DNA from: Ruminococcaceae bacterium P7
GTDB taxonomy: Bacteria > Bacillota > Clostridia > Oscillospirales > Acutalibacteraceae
NCBI GenBank assembly: GCA_900100595.1
Contig: FMUA01000008.1
Coordinates: 1 to 64,000 of the forward strand
Reading direction: 5' to 3'
Length of the DNA stretch: 64,000 nt
Under the pieces are notes generated by a model. That model was not told where the DNA came from. It did not search any database and worked only from the letters and a program-made list of their open reading frames with translations. This document shows, in pieces, positions 25,143 to 33,463 of this stretch. Each line of letters opens with the position of its first letter. Positions within the stretch are counted from its first letter, which is position 1. The position numbers and the translations under genes are program-made.

Positions 25143-25955
25143 ATGAAAAAGAAAAGATTACTTTCCATTCTCGCGATCGGCGCGGCTTCGCTGATGGTTA
25201 TCGCTTCACTCACTGCCTGCGGTTCCTCGGGCGGTTCAGGCAGTTCCGCGAGTGATTCCGGCAGTAAGGCAGAAGGTTCCTATTCCTCTCTCGCTGACGG
25301 AAAGGCTGCCGCGCAGAAGTACATTGCGGAATATGAGAAAGGCAAAAGCGCCGCGTCCTTCAAATTTGCGGACAGAGCGTATGCCAAGGCAAAGGAAGCC
25401 GCCGAGAAAGTATCGGCTGACAGCTCGGCGGACGACGTGAAGAAGGTCGTTACCGACCTTGCGCTCGAAAGCCTCACCATCACCGACGAGAAGGGTGACG
25501 TAACCGTATCCTACCCTGAGGGAGACGCCGGTAAGAACATCAAGGAGCTGCCTGACCGCGCTATCTTCAATAAGATTGTCAAGGGCATTTCCGACAAGTT
25601 CATGAAGGATCCCGAGTATAACGCAAAAGAGAACACCTATTCCATCCTTGCGGGCGTCAGAAAAGGCGACGAGGGCGGCGTAGCGGTTGTCGGCTATAAT
25701 GACGAGGGATATGCTTCCGTCATCGGCGGCGACATCGCGGAGAAGTGCGGTCCCAACACTGTTGTGCTTAACGACGGCAAGGTTGTCGGCAGCACGCTCG
25801 ACGGAGTGGGCTTAGGCGCGACTCTTGAAGATATTGGCGTAAAAGAAGCGGATCTGAAATCAGACAGCTTCAGCGTGAAGGCAGGCGACAAGAGCTACAA
25901 CGCCTCAGCCGTCACAAAGGGTAGTCTGACCGTGATCGTATCGGTCCCCGCATAA
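25143..25955 (+). CDS. Secreted lipoprotein of unknown function
   Basis: A 270-residue protein with a clear lipoprotein signal (MKKKRLLSILAI..., lipobox LTAC, Cys26), a Gly/Ser-rich linker (about 27-47), a helical Lys/Ala-rich stretch (48-110), and a C-terminal alpha/beta part with repeated VVG/ASVIGGDIAEKCG strands. The start has AAAGGAG upstream. It is monocistronic, closed by a strong terminator. I do not recognise the domain; a surface solute-binding or envelope role is possible. Confidence 0.75.
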   Translation: MKKKRLLSILAIGAASLMVIASLTACGSSGGSGSSASDSGSKAEGSYSSLADGKAAAQKYIAEYEKGKSAASFKFADRAYAKAKEAAEKVSADSSADDVKKVVTDLALESLTITDEKGDVTVSYPEGDAGKNIKELPDRAIFNKIVKGISDKFMKDPEYNAKENTYSILAGVRKGDEGGVAVVGYNDEGYASVIGGDIAEKCGPNTVVLNDGKVVGSTLDGVGLGATLEDIGVKEADLKSDSFSVKAGDKSYNASAVTKGSLTVIVSVPA

Positions 25956-25980
25956 CCCAATCAAATTGATGTAACCAAAC

Positions 25981-26018
25981 AATCCCCGAAGGAGAAGAAA
26001 CCTTCGGGGATTGTTTTT
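25981..26018 (+). terminator. Rho-independent terminator
   Basis: A perfect 12-bp stem AATCCCCGAAGG / CCTTCGGGGATT with an 8-base loop is followed by GTTTTTCTT. It ends the lipoprotein transcript. Confidence 0.9.
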
Positions 26019-26273
26019 CTTCGGTGTAACACACAACAAAGCGAAGTGATTGTTTGGCATGTTGCTCAAAGCATTGTTATATTGCACAAAAAAGCCAAAG
26101 TGCATTTGTACACTGATGCCAAAACGCAGAAATCAAAACGAATTTGCAAAAATTGCTTGATTTTTTTGAAAACTTCTGATAACATGGTGAAGCGCTTGGG
26201 GAAACAGACAGAATCCCCGAGAAAACAAAACAGCCCGAACGGGTTTCCTGTGATTATGACGGAGGGAAAAAAC
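26019..26273 (+). other. AT-rich leader of the CBM21-like gene
   Basis: No gene is supported here. The in-frame open stretch from 26046 has no ribosome site. A poor promoter candidate is TTGATT (26157-26162) with GATAAC (26178-26183), spacer 15. No convincing riboswitch fold was seen. The stretch ends in a GGAGGG ribosome site at 26261-26266. Confidence 0.4.
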
Positions 26274-27017
26274 ATGACAAAGACACGCAAATCAACAAAG
26301 ATTGCAGCATTTATTCTTACATTGGCTATGTTCTGCAGCATGTTCTGCATTATCGGCGCGACACACGCCGGCGCAGCTACTCAGAGAGTCAGCATGTATT
26401 CATCCAACGTTTCATTTGCGAAGTATGGCGCCGCTACATATGAGGTATTTGTAAAGACCAATGACGCTGCTTCCGACCAGCAGGTATATGTTCACTACAA
26501 CTACATGGACAACATGGCTTGGAAGGACAGCAAGGCTTCTTATGTTGCCACTCTTGACGACGGTTCCAAGATTTGGAAAGCCGTTTTCAGCAGCTTCAAT
26601 ACCCGTTATGCAATCAAGTATGTTGCTGACGGCGAGACCTTCTGGGACAACAATAACGGCAAGGATTACACAGGAGCTGACGTGATCGGCTCTGCACCCG
26701 TAGCTTCCGAGCGTCTCGGCTACCAGTATGACAAGGCAAACTACCAGATTAACGCCGTTCTCCAGAACTACGCATATAATAAGAGCGTATTTGTAAGATA
26801 CACAACCGATGGCTGGAAGACCTTCGACGACCAGGCGCTCATCTACAACAAGACCAACGCCAATGGCACCGAGACATGGACATCCAAGCTTGATCTTGCC
26901 AACTACAGCAACGTTGATGATTTCCAGTATGCCATCTGCTACAGCGTATACGGCACGGAATACTGGGCAAACAACTTCGGAGAGAATTACAACGGTATGT
27001 ATTACATCCATCATTAA
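26274..27017 (+). CDS. Secreted protein with two CBM21-like starch-binding modules
   Basis: A 247-residue exported protein: cleavable signal peptide (about 1-36, ending GATHAGAA), then two similar modules of about 100 residues. Module 1 has VYVHYNYMDNMAWKD and YVADGETFWDNNNGKDYTG. Module 2 has VFVRYTTDGWKTFDD and YSVYGTEYWANNFGENYNG. The V-x-V-R-Y-T-x-D-x-W and E-Y/F-W-x-N-N-x-G-x-x-Y pattern is that of CBM21 (PF03370), which binds starch and glycogen. There is no catalytic domain. It may tether the cell or partner enzymes to starch. ATG 26274 follows GGAGGG. Confidence 0.75.
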   Translation: MTKTRKSTKIAAFILTLAMFCSMFCIIGATHAGAATQRVSMYSSNVSFAKYGAATYEVFVKTNDAASDQQVYVHYNYMDNMAWKDSKASYVATLDDGSKIWKAVFSSFNTRYAIKYVADGETFWDNNNGKDYTGADVIGSAPVASERLGYQYDKANYQINAVLQNYAYNKSVFVRYTTDGWKTFDDQALIYNKTNANGTETWTSKLDLANYSNVDDFQYAICYSVYGTEYWANNFGENYNGMYYIHH

Positions 27018-27035
27018 TCGTATAGTGATGATAGG

Positions 27036-27069
27036 ATCGGGCAGTCCGAGAGGGCTGCCCGATTTTTTT
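27036..27069 (+). terminator. Rho-independent terminator
   Basis: ATCGGGCAG(t)... pairs with ...GCTGCCCGAT and is followed by TTTTTTT. It ends the CBM21-like gene. Confidence 0.9.
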
Positions 27070-27124
27070 CAAAAAAAGAATCTGAGAAATGACTTTTTTG
27101 TAATGCTTTTTACCCGAAATGTGA

Positions 27125-27130
27125 TATAAT
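27125..27130 (+). promoter_or_regulatory. -10 element for the gene at 27185
   Basis: A perfect TATAAT lies 55 bp upstream of the start. The nearest -35-like TTGTAA (27098-27103) is 21 bp away, longer than ideal. Confidence 0.4.
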
Positions 27131-27184
27131 AAATTTAAAGGGGTAAATTAAGGGGCATTTTTGCACTTTTCCGAATGAGGTCAG

Positions 27185-28063
27185 ATGATGAAAAAAAGAA
27201 ACGCAAACAAAACCGCTGAGGTCAATCTGAAAATGCTCGCGGACCTGAAAATTGAAGAAGCGGTTCGGTTTGAACGGATCTTAAAAATCCCGCAGGGATT
27301 CATGGGAATACGATCTCATTTTCCGCATATCAGACGCCTTCCTCTGTGCTTATCGCTGATAGCGGAGCTGCTCTATAAGCGGACGAACCGGTTGACGGAA
27401 CAGGCAAACAACCCCGTGATACTTGAATGGATGTGCGGCTATTCGCCCCGTGTTTTGTTATTCAAGGACAGGTACCGCTATATCGGCACGGATACGCCCG
27501 AGGTGACAGATGAACTGAAATCGCACGGGGATGAATTATTTGCCGAGGGCGAAGCCGGGAACTATTGCAGCGGTGACCTTACCTTATGCGAAGTTCCGAA
27601 ATCGCTGATGGAAGAAATAACAGGTTCCGTTACCGTCATTACACAGGGTGACCTGACGCAATTAACGACAGATCAAAAAGAGAACCTGATGAACAATATC
27701 CATACGATTCTGAAAGAAAAGGGCGGCTGCTGGATTATTCCCGACGGAACACCCGACAAGCTTTTGCCTCAGACCATCGAGTCCGTGGTGGGAAAGAGGG
27801 GAAACAAGGTATATCAGCAAATCATTCGCCTTTGGAATGAAAAGAGTCAGCACAGCGAGAGTAAAAACGGGTGGCAAAGCACGAATGAGATCATTGCGGG
27901 GCTTTTATCCAAGGGGTATTGCGTACAACCCGTGCTTCTCTTCGCAGATGACCTGAACATGGTATCCCTCAAAAAGCTGAGTACGGTTAAGGCGAACCGA
28001 TTGACCGCGAGATGGAATGAGATGTTCGCATTAGTTGTAACGGCAGACAGGATCAAATACTGA
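27185..28063 (+). CDS. Methyltransferase-like protein of unknown function
   Basis: A 292-residue soluble protein with a possible Rossmann SAM-binding core: VILEWMCGYSPRVLLF followed by YRYIGTD (about 78-105) resembles motif I and the acidic end of beta-2 in leucine carboxyl methyltransferase-like enzymes; VTVITQGDL and GGCWIIPDGT could be later strands. It is preceded by a possible own promoter and followed by hairpins. No methylation target is suggested by the neighbours. The assignment rests on fold-like patterns, so the function is only a guess. Confidence 0.5.
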   Translation: MMKKRNANKTAEVNLKMLADLKIEEAVRFERILKIPQGFMGIRSHFPHIRRLPLCLSLIAELLYKRTNRLTEQANNPVILEWMCGYSPRVLLFKDRYRYIGTDTPEVTDELKSHGDELFAEGEAGNYCSGDLTLCEVPKSLMEEITGSVTVITQGDLTQLTTDQKENLMNNIHTILKEKGGCWIIPDGTPDKLLPQTIESVVGKRGNKVYQQIIRLWNEKSQHSESKNGWQSTNEIIAGLLSKGYCVQPVLLFADDLNMVSLKKLSTVKANRLTARWNEMFALVVTADRIKY

Positions 28064-28079
28064 TAATTCAAAAATAATG

Positions 28080-28172
28080 CCGACGGTCAGTTCATGCTGC
28101 CGTCGGCGTTTGTATTCTTGCTTTTTATCATAGAACGGCAGCGCCGCATTCTGGTATGCGGGCGCTGCCGTT
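28080..28172. terminator. Two hairpins between convergent genes
   Basis: GCCGACGG/CCGTCGGC (28080-28108) lies just after the methyltransferase-like gene. A 12-base arm pair AACGGCAGCGCC/GGGCGCTGCCGTT (about 28134-28172) lies next to the serine hydrolase end. Together they probably terminate both genes. Confidence 0.6.
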
Positions 28173-28191
28173 CTCAGTGTGGTTCCATAAA

Positions 28192-29307
28192 TTATTTGTC
28201 GGCAGGAATCAGATCCGTCAGCACGTCGTCCGCGATGCCTGTCATGGCAACAGGGTCGACGTTATTGCTGATGGCGACGACTGTCAGCTGTTTGTCCGTG
28301 TTGATATAATCAAACGCGGAGTATATGCCGATCGCGCCGTAGTGACCGACGCCTCCCTGTAGCTCCAGAAACATGCCGTAGCCGTAATGTGTCTCGGGGG
28401 AATAGTCGGTGGTCATTGCCTTGAAGCTGTCCGCCGAAACTGCCTTGCCGCTGCTCAGCGCGCTGATCCACGCAGTGACGTCCGCGGCGTTGGAGATCAT
28501 GTCGCCGCAGCCGTTGGTCAGTCCCGGCTGAGCGTCAACCTGCTCAAAGGTCAGTCCCTGTGCCCATGCGGGTGAGGAAGCAAGCTCGCCGATAGAGCCT
28601 GTGTGATTCATTCCCAGCGGCGTGAAAAAGCTGTCGCGCAGGAAGTCGATGTACTTCTGTTTCGAGACCTGCTCCACGATGTCGGAGAGCAGGAGATAGT
28701 TGACGTTGGCGTAGGCGTACGCTGCATCGGGTTCAAACGCGAGAGGCTGGCTGAACACCCATTCCTTGATGGCGGCGATATTCTGCGCTTCGGTGTTTTC
28801 CGTTTTGACAAAGTCGCCTGCCTCCTCGGTCAGATCGGGGATGCCTGCGCGCATGGAGAGCAGATTGTGCAGTGTGAGCTTTTTGCCCTGCTCATAGGAA
28901 GGATAGTACTTGTCGAGGGTGTCATTGACGCTGAGCTTTCCCTGTTCCTGAAGGAGCAGGATAGCAGCGGCGCAGAATTGCTTGGAGACCGAGCCGATGG
29001 GCATCGGAGTGTCAAGGGTAATTGCCGTGCCGTTTTCCAGCGTTCCTTTGGCGTAGGAAGCGATGGGCTTTCCGTTTTGGGTGGCGTAGACCACGCCCTC
29101 CAGCTCATTGCTTTGGATGGTTTCCTCCAATGCTGACGGCAGGGCAGGGTTGGCGGTGGCAGCGGTTGCATCGGGAGCAGCAGAAGTGACAGCTGCGGCT
29201 TGTGTCGTTTCCGTACCGGAAGCGCTGCTTTCCTTTTGTTCGGACGTGCAGCCCGACGCTGCGCAGATAATCAGTGCGGACAAAACAATAGCGAGTAGTT
29301 TTTTCAT
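28192..29307 (-). CDS. Class C beta-lactamase-fold serine hydrolase lipoprotein
   Basis: A 371-residue lipoprotein (lipobox AASGC, Cys20) with an Ala/Thr-rich linker to about 58 and a beta-lactamase/penicillin-binding-like domain. The nucleophile motif is SVSK (Ser106, Lys109), a second motif YANVNY supplies the Tyr, and GHYGAIG near the C-terminus replaces KTG. This family (CubicO/AmpC-like) includes D-peptidases and esterases as well as beta-lactamases; resistance should not be assumed. It has its own promoter (TTGCAG-17-TATAAT) and a GGAGG ribosome site. Confidence 0.85.
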   Translation of the reverse strand: MKKLLAIVLSALIICAASGCTSEQKESSASGTETTQAAAVTSAAPDATAATANPALPSALEETIQSNELEGVVYATQNGKPIASYAKGTLENGTAITLDTPMPIGSVSKQFCAAAILLLQEQGKLSVNDTLDKYYPSYEQGKKLTLHNLLSMRAGIPDLTEEAGDFVKTENTEAQNIAAIKEWVFSQPLAFEPDAAYAYANVNYLLLSDIVEQVSKQKYIDFLRDSFFTPLGMNHTGSIGELASSPAWAQGLTFEQVDAQPGLTNGCGDMISNAADVTAWISALSSGKAVSADSFKAMTTDYSPETHYGYGMFLELQGGVGHYGAIGIYSAFDYINTDKQLTVVAISNNVDPVAMTGIADDVLTDLIPADK

Positions 29308-29331
29308 GGTTCAAAACCTCCTTCTGCTTCT

Positions 29332-29360
29332 ATTATAATGCAGAATCCGAGGTACTGCAA
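29332..29360 (-). promoter_or_regulatory. Promoter of the serine hydrolase gene
   Basis: On the minus strand TTGCAG (29360-29355), a 17-bp spacer and TATAAT (29337-29332) lie about 25 bp before the ATG at 29307. Confidence 0.7.
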
Positions 29361-29416
29361 GCTACCCGCTGTTGTTTTTTTATTTTACCTTAAACGGTTT
29401 CTGTACCGACGGTACG

Positions 29417-29890
29417 TTACGCGTTTTGTGTCAGAAGCTCCTTGTGCATACGTCTGCAGTCGAACTTCCAGCTCTGAATGATTTTGTTGTCAACCGCAGC
29501 ATAGCCCAGTTTTTCATAAAAGCCAACGGCGACGACACGGCTGTCGAGGTAGATATCCTTATAGTCAAGCTCCCTGATCCACTTTTCGGCTTCGGAGATG
29601 ACGCGTCTGCCAAGCTCTTTGCCGCGGTATTCGGGAAGGACAACCACTCTGCCGATCAGTACGCTTTGCTTATCCAGCTCATAGAAGCGGCATGTGGCAA
29701 TCGGATAACCCTCATCTGCAAGGACGATATACTTGCTGTCAGCGCCGTCATGCTCGTCAAATTCTTCTCTTAAAGAAATATGATACTGCTTGTCCATGCC
29801 TTGAATCCGCACGGAATATGCGCCTGCCTGCTGCCAGGTTTCCTGTGCTCTGATTACTTCCAAGTTACGCATAGCTCTCATTCTTTCCAT
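29417..29890 (-). CDS. GNAT-family N-acetyltransferase
   Basis: A 157-residue single-domain GNAT. The acyl-CoA motif VVLPEYRGKELGRRVI (Q/RxxGxG/A type) and LGYAAVDNKI near the C-terminus are typical of the ElaA/YjcF-like group that acts on small amines. It starts 11 bp after the coiled-coil protein stop, so the two are probably co-transcribed. Several in-frame ATGs exist (29890, 29881, 29872) and no strong ribosome site decides between them; the longest is given. Substrate unknown. Confidence 0.8.
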   Translation of the reverse strand: MERMRAMRNLEVIRAQETWQQAGAYSVRIQGMDKQYHISLREEFDEHDGADSKYIVLADEGYPIATCRFYELDKQSVLIGRVVVLPEYRGKELGRRVISEAEKWIRELDYKDIYLDSRVVAVGFYEKLGYAAVDNKIIQSWKFDCRRMHKELLTQNA

Positions 29891-29901
29891 CGGGTTTCAG
29901 C

Positions 29902-30441
29902 TTATGAATTGCCGCTCTGCGGAGATGTTGCAGGTTGGGTGGGATCGATTTTTTCTTTGAGTTTGCGGATTTCATCCAGCAGTTTTTCAATTTGCTTTTC
30001 GAGGGCGTCGATTTTGTCGTTGCTCTTCTTTTCGGAGTCCGACTTGTCTTTCAGCTCTTCTTTCAGCTCATCAAGGAGCTTTTCCAGACTCTCGATCTTC
30101 TTTTCATTCTCAGCCCGTTTGTCCTGCTCGTCTTTCAGCTCATCGCGCAGACGGTCAAGCTCGTCTTTTTTCTCTTTTTCCTTGGCTGCCTGTTCTTGCG
30201 ATTGCTTTTCGGCAGCCTTTTTATCCGCTGCCGCCTGTGCCTGTACCTGTTTGATTTTACGTTCGGCGTCAGCCATTTTTTTCTCGACCGATGTGGTTGA
30301 TGATGTCGGATTTGACTTGCCGCCGAAAAATCCTGTGTTCACTCCCGCGATTACACCTACCGCTGAGAGTGCCGCGACTACGCTCAGAGCAATCGCGATG
30401 ATTCTGATTTTTGCGTTGCTCAGGTTAAACTTCTTTTTCAT
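29902..30441 (-). CDS. Membrane-anchored coiled-coil protein
   Basis: A 179-residue protein with a basic N-terminus, one TM helix (about 13-36), a Ser/Thr linker, and a continuous charged heptad region (about 50-168) rich in Lys, Glu, Gln and Asp that predicts a long coiled coil. It ends in a Pro/Gln/Ser tail. The start has AAAGGAG upstream. It probably acts as a structural or spacing element outside the membrane. No enzymatic motif is seen. The reverse strand contains long Ser/Phe-rich open frames, which are shadows of the repetitive codons. Confidence 0.72.
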   Translation of the reverse strand: MKKKFNLSNAKIRIIAIALSVVAALSAVGVIAGVNTGFFGGKSNPTSSTTSVEKKMADAERKIKQVQAQAAADKKAAEKQSQEQAAKEKEKKDELDRLRDELKDEQDKRAENEKKIESLEKLLDELKEELKDKSDSEKKSNDKIDALEKQIEKLLDEIRKLKEKIDPTQPATSPQSGNS

Positions 30442-30730
30442 GGTGATTACTCCTTTACAAATATATTCCGGAGGGTGATTGTATTCTTTGTTGTGTGTAT
30501 GGTTGTTTCCCTCTGTTGTGACTCCAGTATAGCATACAGACTATGACAAGATACATACAGAAAGCGCAGTAATGAAAAAATATTTATAATTCGCATTAAG
30601 AATTATAATAAATTATTAACGTGTGGTAATGAGCTGTTTTCGGTAAGAATCGGATGGTTTTTCCGCAAAAGGTATTTTCTTTTTTGATTTTATCACTTAT
30701 AATAGAAGCAAAAGGGGAGAGGTGACGCTG

Positions 30731-31945
30731 ATGAATAAGGTAAAGAACAATCTTTTGTTTCTGTTTTATACGGGTCTGCTCGGCGCGATTGTCGGCACCA
30801 TTGTATGGGGATTCCTCAAATTGATGAATCTGGGGATTTCATTTATATGGGATTATGTACCATCACAGATCAACTTTCCGCTGTATACGCTTCTTGTCTG
30901 CACGGCGGGCGGACTATTGATCGGATTGTGGAAGCGCAAATTCGGCAATTATCCCGAGGAGCTGCACGTTGTGATCGGCAGGGTGAAAAAGACGGGACGC
31001 TATCCGTACCAAAACGTCTTTTCCACTATCGGTTCCGCTCTGTTTCCGCTTCTGATCGGCGCGAGCGTTGGTCCCGAGGCAGGATTGACGGGTGTGATTG
31101 CAGGCTTGTGCACATGGGTCGGCGACAAGTTTAAACGCTACAAGTCGGAGGTGGAGGAACTGACGGCAATCGGACTGAGCGCAACGCTTGGTACGATATT
31201 CCGCTCGCCGATGTTCGGCTTTATGGAGCCGCTCGAGTCAGACAGGGAGGCAACTCTGCCCAAAGCTTCAAAAATTGTGCTCTATATCACCGCGATACTC
31301 AGCTCCTTCGGCGTGTTTCTTCTGCTCAACAGACTGACGGGAAGCAGCAATGCGATGGAAAGTATGCCGTTCGACGGAATTGACCTGATGCAATACTTCT
31401 ATGCCATTCCGCTGACGATTGTCGGTATTGCGGCAGGCTATCTGTTTTTTGCTTTCAAAAAGATAACCGCAGTTTTGGAGAAAAAGCTCAGGCGGTTTAC
31501 AGTTCTGCGCGCAGCGGCAGGCGGACTTCTTCTCGGCATTGCAGGTACATTTCTGCCGCTCTGTATGTTTTCAGGTGAGCATCAGATCAGCGAGGTGATG
31601 GAATCCGCGCGTCAGATCGGCGCGGCGACATTGCTGACGATCGCGGCAGTCAAGCTGCTGCTGACAAATATCTGTATTGATTCCGGCTTGAAGGGCGGAC
31701 ATTTCTTCCCGGTGATCTTTTGTGGAATCTGCATCGGGTGCGCCATGAGCTTGTTACTTGGCACTGATCCCGTTTTCAGTGCGGCGGTTGTTACAACGGC
31801 ACTTGTCGGTCATACGCTCAAGAAACCGCTTGCAACGGTGTTGCTTTTGATGATCGTCTTTTCTCCGCGTTTGATTCCTGTGATGCTTTTTGCGGCGGCG
31901 GCAGCAAAGTTTATCCCGACGCCCAAGCCGCTTCTGTCGGAATAA
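30731..31945 (+). CDS. Second ClC-family channel/antiporter
   Basis: A 404-residue polytopic protein. Its GASVGPEAGLTGVIAG (gating-type Glu116) and LKGGHFFPVIFCGICIG motifs place it in the ClC superfamily, in a branch different from the protein at 5338-6606 (GPEAGL instead of GREGAAL). ATG 30731 was chosen because GGGGAGAGG lies nine bases before it; GTG 30722 would sit on that site. A TATAAT at 30698-30703 lies upstream. It is followed within about 55 bp by an insertion sequence. Ion specificity is unknown. Confidence 0.8.
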   Translation: MNKVKNNLLFLFYTGLLGAIVGTIVWGFLKLMNLGISFIWDYVPSQINFPLYTLLVCTAGGLLIGLWKRKFGNYPEELHVVIGRVKKTGRYPYQNVFSTIGSALFPLLIGASVGPEAGLTGVIAGLCTWVGDKFKRYKSEVEELTAIGLSATLGTIFRSPMFGFMEPLESDREATLPKASKIVLYITAILSSFGVFLLLNRLTGSSNAMESMPFDGIDLMQYFYAIPLTIVGIAAGYLFFAFKKITAVLEKKLRRFTVLRAAAGGLLLGIAGTFLPLCMFSGEHQISEVMESARQIGAATLLTIAAVKLLLTNICIDSGLKGGHFFPVIFCGICIGCAMSLLLGTDPVFSAAVVTTALVGHTLKKPLATVLLLMIVFSPRLIPVMLFAAAAAKFIPTPKPLLSE

Positions 31946-31991
31946 ACGTAACAATTGTCCTGCAAAAAAATCTGCTGATAAATGGTTTTTA

Positions 31992-32000
31992 AACTATGAT
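31992..32000. repeat. Left 9-bp target-site duplication of the IS
   Basis: AACTATGAT at 31992-32000 recurs at 33237-33245 and flanks the insertion sequence, showing transposition into an intergenic site. Confidence 0.85.
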
Positions 32001-33236
32001 CACGTCGATCTAATTTCGTAATAAGATTGTAACATCAATGAAAACGAGAAAATTATTGATGAAGTTAGCAAGGTTGGCGATATTAAAAAGATTGCGCTTC
32101 AAAACGCCGCTGATGGAAGAACGTGGAACATAGCGGTCTTTGTAAATGCGAGCCAAATTGAGTGCAATTTTTCGCATGATATTCAGATTTTGTTGAACAT
32201 TCATATCCCACACCTTTGTTTTATCTTCCAAAAAATGCACATCCAGCAGCCAATGCATGCTTTCGACAGCCCATTCGAGTCGCGCGTGTTTCAAAAGCTC
32301 CTGCGCAGTCAGCTTTCGGCTTGAAATATAGTAATGCCATTCGCTGCTTTTGTTTTCTCCCTTGATAAACTCCGTGTGGATTGCTCCGATAGTGGTGAGA
32401 TTTTTCCAATCCTTCTTTCCGGTCAGCAACTCAATGTCGGCGGAAACATAGGCAGTTCGCTTTTCGATTCTTCCGCCGTTTTTCTCTGTCTGGCTATGGC
32501 TTTCCGATTCTTCATTCTGAAAAAATAGTTCAATTTCATCATGAAGCGTAGGCTGATTTTCTTTCACCACAAACAAATAATCTCCGCCCTCAGCTACTAC
32601 CTTTGCGGCAGATTCTTTTTGACAATGGAGCGCGTCAGCAACAAGCATTGCTCCGCTGATATCCAAAATATCAACTAATTTTCTGAATATTTTGGGTTCT
32701 GATATTTTTGAATCGCACGGCAGAGAACCGATAACCAGTTTGCTTTCCGAGATGATTGCGCTTAAAATATGAAGAGGTTGACCATCTTTTGTTCTTTGGT
32801 CGGTTGAACAGATGGTTTTTCCGTCGATTGCGATTGTTTTATCCTTGTTTTCTGCTTGGACTACCTCGCTGACCCATTCTACAAAAACCTCTGTGAATTT
32901 TTCAGGTTTTACGCAACCGATTAAATTGTAAAACTGCGCTCTTGATGGTATTTTGTATATACCAAACTGCTCATAAAAGAAATCCTGAACCGGTTTCTCC
33001 TGCGCCCAATCATAAATATCTGAAATGTTCTGCAAACTGCTCAACATGCCGCATATCATGATGGTTAAACTGTCAGAAACCCGATAGTAGTAGGATTTGT
33101 GTTCACTCGTTCTTTCCAGTTCCGCCATCTTTTCGATCAGACTTTCAAATACTTCCATGTTATCACCCTACTATATGATAACATATCTTCTTTGTAATTT
33201 CGATTACAGAATTATTTCAGAATTAGATTGACGTGG
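32001..33236 (-). mobile_element. ISAs1-family insertion sequence, complete
   Basis: A 1236-bp element. The left end CACGTCGATCTAATT and the complement of the right end CACGTCAATCTAATT are imperfect inverted repeats whose similarity continues for about 34 bases. Both ends are flanked by the 9-bp duplication AACTATGAT. One transposase gene fills it, and its stop codon lies inside the left repeat. Intact ends and reading frame suggest recent or still possible mobility. It separates the ClC gene from a gene remnant and the lipoprotein/dockerin pair. Confidence 0.88.
32010..33158 (-). CDS. ISAs1-family DDE transposase
   Basis: A 382-residue transposase of normal length. N-terminal DDE_Tnp_1-associated domain (YRVSDSLTIMICGMLSSLQNI), first catalytic Asp in TIAIDGKTI, second in MLVADALHCQK, and the C-terminal RLEWAVESMHWLLDV...FLED with the catalytic Glu. 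It cuts and joins the element ends. Its open frame is uninterrupted. Confidence 0.92.
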   Translation of the reverse strand: MEVFESLIEKMAELERTSEHKSYYYRVSDSLTIMICGMLSSLQNISDIYDWAQEKPVQDFFYEQFGIYKIPSRAQFYNLIGCVKPEKFTEVFVEWVSEVVQAENKDKTIAIDGKTICSTDQRTKDGQPLHILSAIISESKLVIGSLPCDSKISEPKIFRKLVDILDISGAMLVADALHCQKESAAKVVAEGGDYLFVVKENQPTLHDEIELFFQNEESESHSQTEKNGGRIEKRTAYVSADIELLTGKKDWKNLTTIGAIHTEFIKGENKSSEWHYYISSRKLTAQELLKHARLEWAVESMHWLLDVHFLEDKTKVWDMNVQQNLNIMRKIALNLARIYKDRYVPRSSISGVLKRNLFNIANLANFINNFLVFIDVTILLRN

Positions 33237-33245
33237 AACTATGAT
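33237..33245. repeat. Right 9-bp target-site duplication of the IS
   Basis: AACTATGAT, identical to 31992-32000. Confidence 0.85.
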
Positions 33246-33254
33246 ATTTTCTTG

Positions 33255-33283
33255 TTGACTTTTCATAACGGCTGTGATATTAT
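33255..33283 (+). promoter_or_regulatory. Promoter before the lipoprotein/dockerin genes
   Basis: TTGACT (33255-33260), a 17-bp spacer and TATTAT (33278-33283) lie just outside the right end of the IS. The distance to the GTG at 33464 is about 180 bp. Confidence 0.65.
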
Positions 33284-33287
33284 AAAA

Positions 33288-33461
33288 TAATACAAACTAT
33301 GTAGCGAAACAACTTGCCAAATCTCTGGAGTTTTTAGGCAAGCTGATGAAAAATCCGGCAAGACGCGCATTGTAAATATGTACGATGGAAAATTACAACG
33401 CTGCGCTATCTCAACAGGATTTATTGATGACGGATTTGTTATGACGGTCAAAGGAGGATGA
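33288..33461 (+). pseudogene. Possible 3' remnant of an efflux adaptor gene
   Basis: This frame is open for about 57 codons with no plausible start and ends in TGA at 33459-33461, within the ribosome site of the next gene. The translation includes GVFRQADEKSGKTRIVNMYD and CAISTGFIDDGFVMTVKGG, a pattern like the last beta-barrel of HlyD/MFP efflux adaptors (V-x-T-G-x-x-D-G-x-V-x-V-x-x-G). The IS does not cut it directly. It may be a decayed leftover, or the match may be chance. Confidence 0.3.
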
Positions 33462-33463
33462 TT

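Noticed and set aside
28192..29307. Beta-lactam resistance gene
   Set aside because: The fold matches class C serine hydrolases, but lipid anchoring and the HYG motif are equally typical of CubicO-type peptidases/esterases; resistance is not supported.
33383..33442. 19-codon open frame after the IS
   Set aside because: No ribosome site and no similarity; an overlapping frame gives a more protein-like remnant.
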